From: Ramicandelaber brevisporus
Lineage: Eukaryota > Kickxellomycota > Ramicandelaberales > Ramicandelaberaceae
Reading direction: 5' to 3'
NCBI GenBank assembly: GCA_025201865.1
Contig: MU602667.1
Coordinates: 19,218-39,492 of the forward strand
DNA length: 20,275 nt
Positions 7,579 to 16,467 of the stretch are shown piece by piece. The first letter of the stretch is position 1. The number at the start of each line of letters is the position of its first letter. Both the position numbers and the translations under genes were made by a program. The notes below the pieces were generated by a model, which was not told the DNA's origin, did not search any database, and saw only the letters and a program-made list of their open reading frames with translations.

Positions 7579-8214
7579 TTATAAATTGAAGATTGAAGAA
7601 ACGAGCTTATCACGGTATGTCCGTGCGGCCGATCGAATGGACTGCTCATTCAAATTGGCCAAATCCAAGTTGACAACGTCCGGACGCTTCGACACTCGCG
7701 ACACAATGACTCTCGAGTCAGTCTCAGCCGCAATGCCATCATCAATGGCCTCATCCAATGCAAGGCACACCAGATCATAGTTGTGAACAGTCAGTCCATA
7801 ATCCAGCTGCGATGAAACCAATTGAATAACAGCATCGACGAATCCATTCAGCACTGAAGACAGCAGGATTTCATTCTCATCAGGATGTCCAACAAGATAG
7901 AAGTACACATCTCCAACAATGCGATAAAAGACAAGCTGACCATCAATCAATGCAATTTCTGGAGAGCCAAATGCACCATCTTCATCAACGCTGATTGCTG
8001 CGCCGGACGAACGAGAGCCGCTGCGAGATGCACTGGGTCCTTTACGGGCAACAGTCTTCTCGTTGAGTTTCTTTTCGAACGCAGTTTGCTCGGCAGCCGA
8101 CGGGCACAGTGGCGAAAGTGGAGAGCCTGGAGCTGAATAGTATTTGGAGAGGATTCGTCTACCTGCGGAATCGAGCACCACAACGGCGCGTACAGTATAA
8201 AGACTCGTGTTCAT
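7579..8214 (-). CDS. COPZ1: Coatomer subunit zeta (COPI coat)
   Basis: Zeta-COP pairs with gamma-COP in the F-subcomplex of the COPI coat, which forms vesicles for Golgi-to-ER and intra-Golgi traffic. The 211-residue frame follows the family from end to end. It opens with a longin-type start SLYTVRAVVVLDSAGRRILSKYY, here read as residues 4-26, followed by EQTAFEKKLNEKT. Then come SPEIALIDGQLVFYRIVGDVYFYLVG and ENEILLSSVLNGFVDAV, and the tail is SRVSKRPDVVNLD...EQSIRSAARTYRDKL. Compared with animal zeta-COP (177 residues in human COPZ1) there are two insertions: a Ser/Pro-rich one after SKYYS and a Ser/Arg/Gly-rich one of about 30 residues before SPEIAL. The ATG at 8214 fits the family start; an upstream in-frame extension has no family match. 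The gene is divergent from Prp18, with 222 bases between starts. Confidence 0.93.
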   Translation of the reverse strand: MNTSLYTVRAVVVLDSAGRRILSKYYSAPGSPLSPLCPSAAEQTAFEKKLNEKTVARKGPSASRSGSRSSGAAISVDEDGAFGSPEIALIDGQLVFYRIVGDVYFYLVGHPDENEILLSSVLNGFVDAVIQLVSSQLDYGLTVHNYDLVCLALDEAIDDGIAAETDSRVIVSRVSKRPDVVNLDLANLNEQSIRSAARTYRDKLVSSIFNL

Positions 8215-8436
8215 AGCTGGCTGGCGTGTAGTATTGGGCGAGTAGACGAGGTAAACGAGGCGATCGAGCCGCTGAGGTGTACAATAGAGTTTTATGTGAT
8301 GCAACGTCGACGATGACAGCAACGAGAGAACTTGCTTTGAATCGAGATCGTGGCAAGTAAAGAAAAAAATAACACACACGAACACACACCAAGAACAGCA
8401 AGAACAGCAACGAAAGCAACAACAACAGCAGCGACA
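8215..8436. promoter_or_regulatory. Shared divergent promoter region of coatomer zeta and Prp18
   Basis: 222 bases between two outward-facing start codons. The Prp18 side has an A-rich leader made of ACA/CAA words. No TATA box was recognised. Confidence 0.4.
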
Positions 8437-8629
8437 ATGTCTTCACGGAGTAGGACCAACAAGTTTGAAGATCACTCAGTAGACAAGGCAGCGACTTCAA
8501 TTGCGACCGATATGACGACAACAATACGAGCAAGAGGAAAGCGCAGTTTAGAAAGCGATACACAGTCTACAGAGCAGGCAACAGAGCAGGCAACAAAGAA
8601 ACATGCAACCGAATCCGATAGCCACCACC

Positions 8630-8678
<49 letters not shown>

Positions 8679-9243
8679 TGCATCGGCTGAAGACAGTGCG
8701 GGTATAATGACAACTCGCGACATTGATTACGAGATTGATCCTTCACTATCATCGACTGAGCCCAAAAAGCTGAGTCGAATGATACGTCGGTACATTAGGG
8801 CAGTGTTGGATGAATGGGAAGTTGAGCTATCAAAGCGATCGCCAGAAGAACAACAAACAGTGTCTGGCAGACAAGCCGCGTCACTCTACAATGAATCATC
8901 GGATCACCTGGTGCCATTATTAAAACAATTGAAGAAGAATACAGTGGAGGAAGATGTAATGTACAAAATTGGCGATGTGCTGCAGTATGTTCAAAAGAGA
9001 GAATACAGAACAGCAAACGAAGCCTACTTGAGGCTATCCATAGGCAATTCGGCGTGGCCAATCGGAGTCGATATGGTTGGCATTCATCAAAGAACTGAGC
9101 GGCACAAAATTGAATCAAACAAGGCAGTCAGCGCTTTAAATGACGAAGTTACTAGAAAATGGGTTCATGCACTAAAGAGAATCATCACTTGGATGCAATC
9201 CATTTATCCTCCCGACAATGCAGCAATGATTGCCACGTCATAG
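8437..9243 (+). CDS. PRP18: Pre-mRNA splicing factor Prp18
   Basis: Prp18 acts with Slu7 and U5 snRNP in the second catalytic step of splicing and promotes docking of the 3' splice site. The frame gives 268 residues. The C-terminal helical Prp18 domain (about residues 105-258) is clear. It includes the most conserved loop, GNSAWPIGVDMVGIHQRTER (203-222), followed by LNDEVTRKWVHALKRIITW. The ATG at 8437 is the first ATG in frame, after a non-ATG extension. The N-terminal 90 residues are low complexity, with seven His and eleven Gln in a row (63-80). The N-terminal PRP4-like segment of metazoan Prp18 is not visible. Total length is close to the yeast protein and shorter than the human one. The gene converges on the ALYREF-like gene, with 119 bases between stops. 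Confidence 0.95.
8623..8676 (+). repeat. (CAC)7(CAA)11 repeat coding for His7-Gln11
   Basis: Two adjacent pure trinucleotide runs within the Prp18 coding sequence. The codons are uniform, which suggests recent expansion. Confidence 0.95.
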
Positions 9244-9362
9244 TGCATTAAATAAGTACAACATTACTCACATATTTAAATACTATTTAATCGTTTAATT
9301 GTTTAATTGTTTGATACTATAATCAATTAGCTGGCTAGTTGCTTCGCTAGCTAGCTAACTAA

Positions 9363-10355
9363 TTAGCTGTCGGTTTTGGTGCCATCACGTGTTTTGAAAT
9401 AATCATCGAGGTCCATATCCAGCTGCTCAGCTGTCTTGGATTCCTTTTCGTTTGATTGATGACGCTCGTTACGGCGACCTCTTGATGGATGGCTGCGACC
9501 TCCACTGCTGCTGCTGTTATTGTTACTGTAGTTACGTCTATTGTTGGAGCGTTGCTGATGTGGATGGCGGCGCAGAGATGACGTGGCAGCAGCGGGGACC
9601 ATGATGCGTGGAGCTTCGATGCCGCGCTGGGCAACAAATCCTGAATGTAAACCCACAAGGGCAGTCGGGCCGGCTAACTGGCCAAAGCCCAGTGCAGTTT
9701 CCTGAGGAGAGGGGAATCTAAGAGTAACAGCAAAGTTGCTGAAATCAGGTACAACGGTTCCATCAAACAGCTGGATGGCGGTGGATGCATCGTTTGAATT
9801 GGTAAATATGATGTCCGCAACTCCAATGGACTTGCCAATTTGATTCTTGCGTATATTGACATTATCGATACTGCCAGCCTCACTCAGCGTCTTTTCAACA
9901 ACTTCTGCCGTAACCGATCTGCGCAATCCTTCCAACACTATTCCACGTCCCAGTGTAGATGCACCTGTGGGTAACTGGATAGCGGTGGGTGCAATAGTCC
10001 AAGGGTTCATTCCTGCGTACACCGGCATCATTCCACCCATTGGATGAACACCGGCTGCTCCGGCGGCAGTAGCAGCAGCAGCAGCATTGGTGGTATACAT
10101 GGTTGGCGTCTGTACAAATGATTGTGCAAAGTTGCTCATTGTTTGACTTGGACCAACTCTTTTGCCAAGTCTCTTTGACACTCCTCCGCTCGGTTTGTGT
10201 TGATCACGATTTCTGCCGCTGCTTCCACGCTCACTGCGCTCACTGCGTTCATTGCGTTCATTACGTCTGCCACTGCCACTGTTGCTGTTGCGGTTATCCC
10301 CGTCAACGTCCATAGCCGTATCTTCCATAACAACTGTGCGTGTTTCTCCTCCCAT
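9363..10355 (-). CDS. Divergent ALYREF-like mRNA export adaptor
   Basis: The gene encodes 330 residues. A single RRM spans about residues 137-215, with the RNP2-like strand RGIVLEGL and the RNP1-like strand GKSIGVADIIF, which mirrors the GxSLGTADVxF of ALYREF. The C-terminus, KTAEQLDMDLDDYFKTRD (about 308-325), is the C-terminal box of the REF family, which contacts the DEAD-box helicase UAP56/Sub2. The N-terminal half has RNER/RSER repeats (31-43), an Ala run and a Met/Pro/Gly-rich linker. The tail before the C-box is Asn/Ser- and Arg/Gly-rich. Unlike its neighbour it lacks an N-terminal SLDxII motif, and its RRM is more divergent. By family, it should act in loading export factors onto spliced mRNA in the nucleus; a more specialised role is possible. 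The ATG at 10355 is the first after an unlikely hydrophobic extension. Confidence 0.85.
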   Translation of the reverse strand: MGGETRTVVMEDTAMDVDGDNRNSNSGSGRRNERNERSERSERGSSGRNRDQHKPSGGVSKRLGKRVGPSQTMSNFAQSFVQTPTMYTTNAAAAATAAGAAGVHPMGGMMPVYAGMNPWTIAPTAIQLPTGASTLGRGIVLEGLRRSVTAEVVEKTLSEAGSIDNVNIRKNQIGKSIGVADIIFTNSNDASTAIQLFDGTVVPDFSNFAVTLRFPSPQETALGFGQLAGPTALVGLHSGFVAQRGIEAPRIMVPAAATSSLRRHPHQQRSNNRRNYSNNNSSSSGGRSHPSRGRRNERHQSNEKESKTAEQLDMDLDDYFKTRDGTKTDS

Positions 10356-10595
10356 CCCAACTTTCACTTGATGTCTGTCTGTCTGTATGTTTGTATAGTT
10401 TTTTTTGTTATTATTGTTGATGCGGGCTGTGCACCAACAGAGAAAGAAACACAGAGTGAGTGAGAGAACAGTGAGAGTGGAAAGAAAGAAAGAAGAAAAA
10501 GCAGGCAAGTTCAGCGATTGATCATCTTGAAAGCGTCTTTTTATCACCTCTTTTTTTCTGACGATAGCAATCTTTGAGAAGCAACAAAGCGCAGA
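10356..10595. promoter_or_regulatory. Shared promoter region of the head-to-head ALYREF pair
   Basis: 240 bases between the divergent start codons. It contains purine-rich AAAGAAAG words, a poly-T/ATT run on the left and a TCTTTTTATCACC stretch on the right. No consensus TATA box was seen on either strand. Confidence 0.4.
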
Positions 10596-11621
10596 ATGCA
10601 GTCTGGACAGTCGTTGGACGAGATTATACGCCAGTCTGAAGGACACGGACGCCGTAGAGGCAATGGTGGAGGTAACCGTCAGTCTGGCCGTTCAAACCGC
10701 TCAAACTACACTGACTTGGACAATGTAGATAGTGACAACAACAACAATGGTGGTGGCATTAATGACGATGATGATGGCAACCAGATGGAAGATATTGTGA
10801 TGAGCGATGGACAGCAGCGAAGACGCCAGCCAAGAAGCCCATATGCACGCAACAATAGCAATAGCAACAATAGCAATAGCAACAACAAACGTACGCTGAA
10901 TCGCAATAACACAGGTAATAATAACAACCGAAGTGGTGGTGGAGGCAACAGTGCTAGTGGACGAAGCAGCGGTGCTGGAGGCAGTTCTGGTGGATCCAAG
11001 ATACTGATTACCAACTTGGCATACTCAGTTACAGAAGAAGACTTGAGTGAATTGTTTGGTGAGTTTGGAGGAGTTAGACAAGCCAAGCTGAACTATGATC
11101 AAAACGGCAAGTCGCTTGGAACAGCCACAGTGACGTTTGCTAAGTCTGACGCTGCTCAGCATGCGTTTGAAAAGTATGCAAATGTTGAACTGGACAGCCG
11201 TCCAATGAGAATCTCTATTCCGATAAATCCATCTTTGGCTCCTCTGCCTACATCAGCAACAGCAGCAGCAGCAGCAGCAGGTTTCCCCACTGTCATGCAG
11301 CCGATGGGTCAGATTCCAATGCTCCATGTTGCACAGCTTCCTCAGTATCCAACCACCATTCCGTTCACAGCTGCCCATCCAATGTCAACCTTGTCAAGCT
11401 ACGGCCGAGGAAATGCCCGCTCATCGTACAACAATAACAACAACAGAAACAGCAACAACAATAACAGAAACGACAATCGAGGCAGAAATCAGCAGTCATC
11501 AAATCGTTCTCAAAGAACATCGAACCAGTCACACCAGCAGCGCGCCGAGCAGCAAAAGTCATCCAAGACGATAGCAGACTTGGATGCCGAACTCGACTCC
11601 TACATGGGTAACTCAAACTAA
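10596..11621 (+). CDS. ALYREF: mRNA export adaptor ALYREF/Yra1
   Basis: ALYREF/Yra1 couples splicing and 3' processing to export by bridging UAP56/Sub2 and the NXF1/Mex67 receptor. This 341-residue protein has the full family layout. It has an N-terminal UAP56-binding motif QSLDEIIRQ (5-13), an Arg/Gly/Asn-rich variable region and a well-conserved RRM (about 134-210). The RRM carries KILITNLAYSVTEEDL, ELFGEFGGVRQAKLNYD and the hallmark GKSLGTATVTF, and ends RPMRISI. A second Arg/Asn-rich region follows, and the C-terminal box is KTIADLDAELDSYM (about 323-336). The variable regions are expanded with Asn/Ser repeats and are longer than in the human protein. An Ala run encoded by GCA repeats follows the RRM. 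It shares its upstream region with a divergent paralog on the other strand. Confidence 0.95.
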   Translation: MQSGQSLDEIIRQSEGHGRRRGNGGGNRQSGRSNRSNYTDLDNVDSDNNNNGGGINDDDDGNQMEDIVMSDGQQRRRQPRSPYARNNSNSNNSNSNNKRTLNRNNTGNNNNRSGGGGNSASGRSSGAGGSSGGSKILITNLAYSVTEEDLSELFGEFGGVRQAKLNYDQNGKSLGTATVTFAKSDAAQHAFEKYANVELDSRPMRISIPINPSLAPLPTSATAAAAAAGFPTVMQPMGQIPMLHVAQLPQYPTTIPFTAAHPMSTLSSYGRGNARSSYNNNNNRNSNNNNRNDNRGRNQQSSNRSQRTSNQSHQQRAEQQKSSKTIADLDAELDSYMGNSN

Positions 11622-11827
11622 ACATCTCAAACATGTCCAATTTTGCTAAAGTGTTTCTTCTTGATTCATCCTTTTGATTTGAAATCAGCTAGCCTATTTA
11701 TTAAACAAGCCAGCTTCATTTTATCTGCTTTTATTTAAGATCGCGTTGGGGGGAGAAAGACAGTTTTTTTCAAGCGTCTCGGTGGAGCAGTCCCGACGAC
11801 TTCCGAATTACAAATGTCCTGGAGCAG

Positions 11828-11835
11828 CCAATCAG
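11828..11835 (+). promoter_or_regulatory. CCAAT box of IMPDH
   Basis: CCAATCAG lies 35 bases upstream of the TATA box (start to start), a classical arrangement. Confidence 0.5.
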
Positions 11836-11862
11836 AACGAACTTTCGCCTGGTCGAGATCAG

Positions 11863-11869
11863 TATAAAG
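11863..11869 (+). promoter_or_regulatory. TATA box of IMPDH
   Basis: TATAAAG in the context GATCAGTATAAAGCC, 242 bases before the start codon. A pyrimidine/CA-rich leader follows. The strong core promoter and the C-ending codon bias of the gene both suggest high expression. Confidence 0.6.
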
Positions 11870-12104
11870 CCTGCCACTTCAGCGTTGACCAGCTTGCAAG
11901 AACTTGGCTTTCCCTTGTGGTCTTGTTTCGAGGGCATCAACTGCCCGCCGCAAACACACCCCCACTTCCACCAAACCACCACCCTAAAAAAGCAAGTCAT
12001 AGCACAATCACCTTCATTGTGTGATCTGTTCTCATCTGCTGCACTTACAAAAACACACGCATAAAGCACCCTTGATCCACACGCCAAAAACAAACACACA
12101 ACAT

Positions 12105-14000
12105 ATGTCGGCCGCCACCAAGTTTGCTGATCCAAAGACTGCCATCGCTGCTCTCGAGAAGGCTGGCTCCGACGGTATCTCCGCTGCCCAGCTGATGGAC
12201 CTCGTTGCCAACGGCGGTCTCACCTACAATGACTTCCTGCTGCTGCCAGGCTTCATCAACTTCCCGGCTCACGAGGTGTCTCTGCGCACCAAGCTGACCC
12301 GCAACATCACACTCAAGGCCCCATTCGTGTCCAGCCCAATGGACACCGTGACTGAGGTTGACATGGCCATCACAATGGCCCTGTTGGGTGGCATTGGTGT
12401 TCTGCACAACAACTGCACTGCCGAGGAGCAGGCCGCCATGGTCAGCAAGGTCAAGAAGTTTGAGAACGGCTTCATCACCGACCCAGTCGTGTTGAGCCCA
12501 GAGCACACCGTTGCTGACTTGCTCGATGTTAAGCGCAAGTTTGGCTATGGTGGTATCCCAATCACTGGTATGTTTTCTTTTCTCCCCTCACCCATCATGT
12601 ACTGTATATACATATACATATATACATATATACATGGCTGACATTGAGTTGATACTGAAGAGATGTGATGATCAAAACATATTTATCTAATAACTTTCGT
12701 TCTTCTGATGCGTTAATTCGCGTGGAGAATCCATATGTTCTACCTGATCTCTCTTCTTCATCTCTGTATTCATTGCACCAGATTGAGGTTAATGTAATCT
12801 CGATGTACACCAGTTCACTGACATGCTTTTCTCATTTATGCGCTTGGCACATCTGTATTACATGTAAAAACAGTCGACGGCAAGCTTGGCTCCAAGCTCG
12901 TTGGTATTGTCACCCAGCGTGACATCCAGTTCCACGACAACATCAACTCCAAGCTCGGCGACATCATGGTGACTGATGTGGTTGTTGGCCAGAGCGGCGT
13001 TACTCTCGAGGAGGCTAACCAGATTCTGCGTACCAGCAAGAAGGGCAAGCTCCCAATCGTCGACAAGAGCGGCAACCTCGTCTCCCTTCTGTCCCGCTCC
13101 GATCTGCTCAAGAACCTGCACTTCCCACTGGCCAGCAAGGACAAGAACTCCCGCCAGCTGCTCTGCGCCGCTGCCATTGGCACTCGTCCAGCTGACCGCG
13201 AACGTCTGAAGCTGCTCGTCGAAGCTGGTCTCGATGTTGTCATTCTAGACTCCAGCCAGGGCTACTCCATCTACCAGATCGACATGATCAAGCACATCAA
13301 GGAGACCTATGGCGATAAGGTTGAGGTTGTCGCTGGCAACGTTGTTACCGTTGAACAGGCTGCCCACCTCATTGCCGCTGGTGCTGACGGTCTTCGTGTC
13401 GGCATGGGCTCTGGCTCGATCTGCATCACCCAGGAAGTCATGGCCGTCGGCCGTCCACAGGGTACCGCCGTGTACCAGGTCAGCAAGTTCGCCAAGCAGT
13501 TTGGTGTCCCCACCATCGCCGACGGTGGTGTCCAGAACGTTGGCCACATTGCCAAGGCTCTGTCCCTCGGTGCTTCCTGCGCCATGATGGGCGGTATGCT
13601 TGCCGGTACCCAGGAGGCTCCAGGCGAATACTTCTACCACGAGGGCAAGCGCCTCAAGCGCTACCGTGGTATGGGCTCCATCGATGCCATGGAGAAGAAC
13701 AAGAGCACCGCCGCCGTCAACTCCGGCTCCCAGGCTCGCTACTTCTCCGAGGGCGACTCGATCAAGGTTGCCCAGGGTGTTGCCGGTGCTGTCGTCGACA
13801 AGGGCAGCATCCACAAGTTTGTGCCATATCTGATCACTGGTCTCCAGCACAGTCTGCAGGATATGGGCATCCACAGCGTCGAGGAGCTGCACGAGTCCAC
13901 CTACAACGGCAAGCTGCGTTTCGAGAAGCGCACTGCCTCTGCCCAGCTCGAAGGTGGTGTCCACTCTCTCCACTCCTATGAGAAGCGCCTCTTCTCTTAA
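12105..14000 (+). CDS. IMPDH: Inosine-5'-monophosphate dehydrogenase
   Basis: IMPDH oxidises IMP to XMP with NAD+, the rate-limiting step of guanine nucleotide synthesis, in the cytosol. Exons 12105-12567 and 12874-14000 join in phase (ACT G / TC GAC) to give 529 residues, close to the usual 514. The N-terminus leads into [14 protein letters not shown] and the substrate-barrel start [12 protein letters not shown]. The CBS pair occupies roughly residues 125-245, with [14 protein letters not shown] and [16 protein letters not shown]. Then come [35 protein letters not shown] with catalytic C338, the IMP-binding [20 protein letters not shown] and [16 protein letters not shown], and the mobile flap [11 protein letters not shown]. 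The C-terminus, HSYEKRLFS, is of the normal type. The ATG at 12105 is the family start. The coding sequence favours C-ending codons. It converges on the Ala/Gln-rich gene, with 204 bases between stops. Confidence 0.97.
12568..12873 (+). other. IMPDH intron
   Basis: A 306-base intron with donor G/GTATGTT and acceptor CATGTAAAAACAG. It interrupts the CBS-module coding region between GIPIT and DGKLGSK. Removing it restores the family sequence exactly. It contains a TATACA-type repeat near its 5' end. Confidence 0.92.
12604..12635. repeat. (TA/CATA)n tract in IMPDH intron
   Basis: Alternating TATA and CATA words near the 5' end of the intron. Confidence 0.8.
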
Positions 14001-14056
14001 ACTCGCTATTGCCATACACTCATCCTCTACTAATAGATTTGATCACTTACTTTAAA

Positions 14057-14057
14057 A

Positions 14058-14084
<27 letters not shown>
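14057..14084. repeat. (CA)n microsatellite
   Basis: Nearly pure CA dinucleotides just after the IMPDH stop codon. Confidence 0.9.
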
Positions 14085-14088
<4 letters not shown>

Positions 14089-14204
14089 AAGCTTTTGTAC
14101 AAACTATAATAATATTAAAAAATAACCTTGAGCAACTACATGAGCAATAATAATTACTAAAACAAAAACAAAAACAAATATAGGGAGGAGAAAGGAGAGG
14201 GGAA

Positions 14205-14867
14205 TTACTTGGCCTTGTTGAACATTTGGGACATTGAGTAAATCATGGCAGCTTGCTGAGCGGCCGATTTGACAGCAGCACCCACGTCATCCTTGTTTGC
14301 ACCGCCGTCCTTGTTGAGCAGCTTCATCGCCTCGGTCATTGCCATATTCGACATCTGTGTCTGCATGACATCCGCCTGGCCCGTGATTGCCTTCTGATTA
14401 ATCGCCGTCTGGATCGCCTGCAACGCCGCCGCTGCACCCACGGTCGCAGCTCCGTACTTTTGCGGATCGGCGCCTTGGTCGTAGATATCGCGGCGAGCCT
14501 GTTCACCAGCCGCTTGAAGCATGGCTGGATCCTGCTGTGGCTGCTGCGGCGTCACCATGGCCTTGACACCACGACTAAACAGCGACTTGATGTGGCCCAT
14601 GATGTCCTTCTTCTTCTTGAGAACCGGGTTGCCATTCTCGTCGTATTCAGTCTCGGCCTCAGCCTTCGCTTCCTTTGACATGCTCTTGGCAAGCTTCTTG
14701 AAGCCTTGGTCGGCCAAGAATGTGGCGGCCATCATAGCGGGTGCCTGGAGCTGAGATGACTGCTGCTGCTGTGGCTGTGCCTGAGCTGCACCACCGCCGC
14801 CTCCAAACAAGCTCATCAGTCCACCTCCTTGGCTGCGGCTCGCCATTGGTTGTTGTTGGACCTGAGC

Positions 14868-14906
<39 letters not shown>

Positions 14907-15785
14907 ACCATTGAGCATTGCATTGGCCATCTGCATTGCAGTGTTGCCCAACATCTGCCCAGTACTCTGCGAAGCACCAGCTGCACCTGGAGTAGCAGTC
15001 TGGGGTTGCTGTTGTTGAGTGGCCATAAATGAAGCAGCAAGCATCTTGGCAGTATCTGCAAATCCACCAGTCGTTGAGGCAGCCTGTGGTTGTTGCTGAA
15101 TTTGCATCCCTGGCTGCTGCTGTGCCTGTGGTTGCTGTTGCTGTTGGCCAAGCATGTAGGCACTAGCCATCTGCATCGCCATATTCTTGATGGCATCGGA
15201 TGAGCCGGATGAATTGGTTTGGGCAGCCGGAGCAGCAGTAGTAGCCGCAGTAGTAGCCGCAGCAGCTGGAGCTGGAGCTGGAGCTGGAGCTGGAGCTGTA
15301 GCTGGAGCGGTTTGAGAAACGGATTTAGTGGTCTGTGCTGGCTGCGTCATGGCCGGCTCGACGGTAGCAATCACAGCAGCAGCGGCGGCTGGCTCTGGTG
15401 CAGCCATGGTAGCTGGGGCGGGAGCAGTCGACTGGAAGTTTGCTGCCGAAGGAGCAACAGAGGATGTGGCGGGTTGCGTAGTAACACCTGGCACTGTAGT
15501 GGCAGCAGCTGGTGCGACAGCTGGCACAGTCGAGCCTGTGGTCTTAATGGCCGGATCCGCTGGAGTTGGAGCCGGTGTCGCCGGGAAACTAGTATTCACT
15601 GACAGTGGAGCCGATGGAGTCCCAGCTGTAACGGCCGAAGTATCCATCGCAGACATTTGGGGAACTGCAGTTTCCATAGCGGCTGGTGCAGGAACGGCGG
15701 GCACTGTGGCAGTTGTTAAACCACTTGAAGCCATGTTAGCGGCCGTCGACTCAACACCGGTCGTCTTGACAGCATTCGGTGCCAT
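14205..15785 (-). CDS. Ala/Gln/Pro-rich protein with repeated Met/Ala helical modules
   Basis: 526 residues. Residues 1-190 are low complexity (Ala, Pro, Thr, Val) and include an alternating Ala-Pro stretch. From about 195 to 370 a short motif recurs three or four times, each time near a Gln run: NMAMQMASAYMLGQQQQQ, TAKMLAASFMATQQQQ, NTAMQMANAMLNGQQQQ and, weaker, APAMMAATFLADQG. A charged segment follows (KSMSKEAKAEAETEYDENG, then KKKKDIMGHIKSLF). The C-terminal 90 residues (YGAATVGAAAALQAI to the end) are Ala/Met-rich helices without Gln runs. From memory, this tail loosely resembles the C-terminal domain of fungal 'beta-flanking' proteins of unknown function, but I cannot verify that here. 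No signal peptide, membrane segment or catalytic motif is seen. The ATG at 15785 is the first in the frame and follows a repetitive leader. Confidence 0.8.
14871..14903 (-). repeat. (CAG)11 repeat coding for poly-Gln
   Basis: On the minus strand this is a pure CAG run inside the third module of the Ala/Gln-rich gene. Confidence 0.92.
15264..15300 (-). repeat. 6-bp repeat (CCAGCT)n coding for Ala-Pro
   Basis: About six hexanucleotide copies encode the alternating Ala-Pro stretch near residues 162-174. Confidence 0.85.
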
Positions 15786-15796
15786 TTGTCGATGTT

Positions 15797-15833
15797 GTTG
15801 TAAATGTTATTGTAGATGTTATTGTAGATGTTA
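15797..15833. repeat. 12-bp tandem repeat in 5'-UTR of the Ala/Gln-rich gene
   Basis: Plus-strand unit TGTTATTGTAGA, with two full copies and degenerate partial copies, ending about 10 bases before the start codon. Confidence 0.75.
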
Positions 15834-16467
15834 ATACGACTGGAGGAGGGGGAAAAAAGAGAGGAGAGAGGTTTAGAGATGGAAGAAATGGGGACAATGC
15901 CAAGACTAAATGGCTGGCTGGTTGGATGGGTGGTTGGTGCGTCGAAGGATTCCCTTGTGGCTGGATGCTTTAGGGTTCCACAAAGCCAATACAGCCAATC
16001 GACACGAAATCAAGTCTGATTTGAATGAAAAGTGAAACCTGCAACTAAAAACCTCAAATACCTAAAGAGAGACAAATAATCAGTCTCGATCACATGATCA
16101 AACTGAGTTGTACTGTAGTCCCAATAATCAATAACAAGTGAGTAGTTTGATATAAAACGATTAACGCAGACTACTTGTCAAGATCACACATATATGTGGC
16201 TATAGACATAAATATGTATAAGATGAAGTAATATCGAAGCAGTAGAACTGTTATGTTAACATCCGATGATAAATCAATATCATGAAATGGACAATCGCAC
16301 AGTCATATAAAAAGAAAGATAACAAGATCAGTTAAAATGAATATTGGATGGCGGAGACAATGTATGGCACAATGAAACGATGAGCGGCAGCAGTTAACGA
16401 ACGCGGACACAAACCAGAGATCGAAAGTCAAATCAGAAAGCGGAAGTCCGACACTGGTACTCACACA
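15834..16467. other. AT-rich intergenic spacer
   Basis: The right two thirds are AT-rich and contrast sharply with the GC-rich HPPD gene that begins at 16468. A perfect 12-base palindrome CACATATATGTG lies near 16187-16198. TATAAAA words occur on the plus strand (about 16152 and 16306) with no gene that would use them. No coding frame is supported. Confidence 0.5.

Larger units (their letters stand above)
11622..12104. other. ALYREF 3' flank and IMPDH promoter/5'-UTR
   Basis: Left part: AT-rich 3' flank with ATTAAA at 11700-11705, which may serve polyadenylation. Right part: CCAAT (11828) and TATA (11863) motifs, then a C/A-rich leader of about 210 bases to the IMPDH ATG. Nothing else was recognised. 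Confidence 0.5.

Noticed and set aside
13245-14015. 256-codon minus-strand frame opposite IMPDH
   Set aside because: It is the antisense shadow of a codon-biased gene. The plus strand encodes an intact IMPDH.
16187-16198. Palindrome CACATATATGTG as a regulatory operator
   Set aside because: A single short palindrome in AT-rich DNA is expected by chance, and nothing ties it to a promoter.
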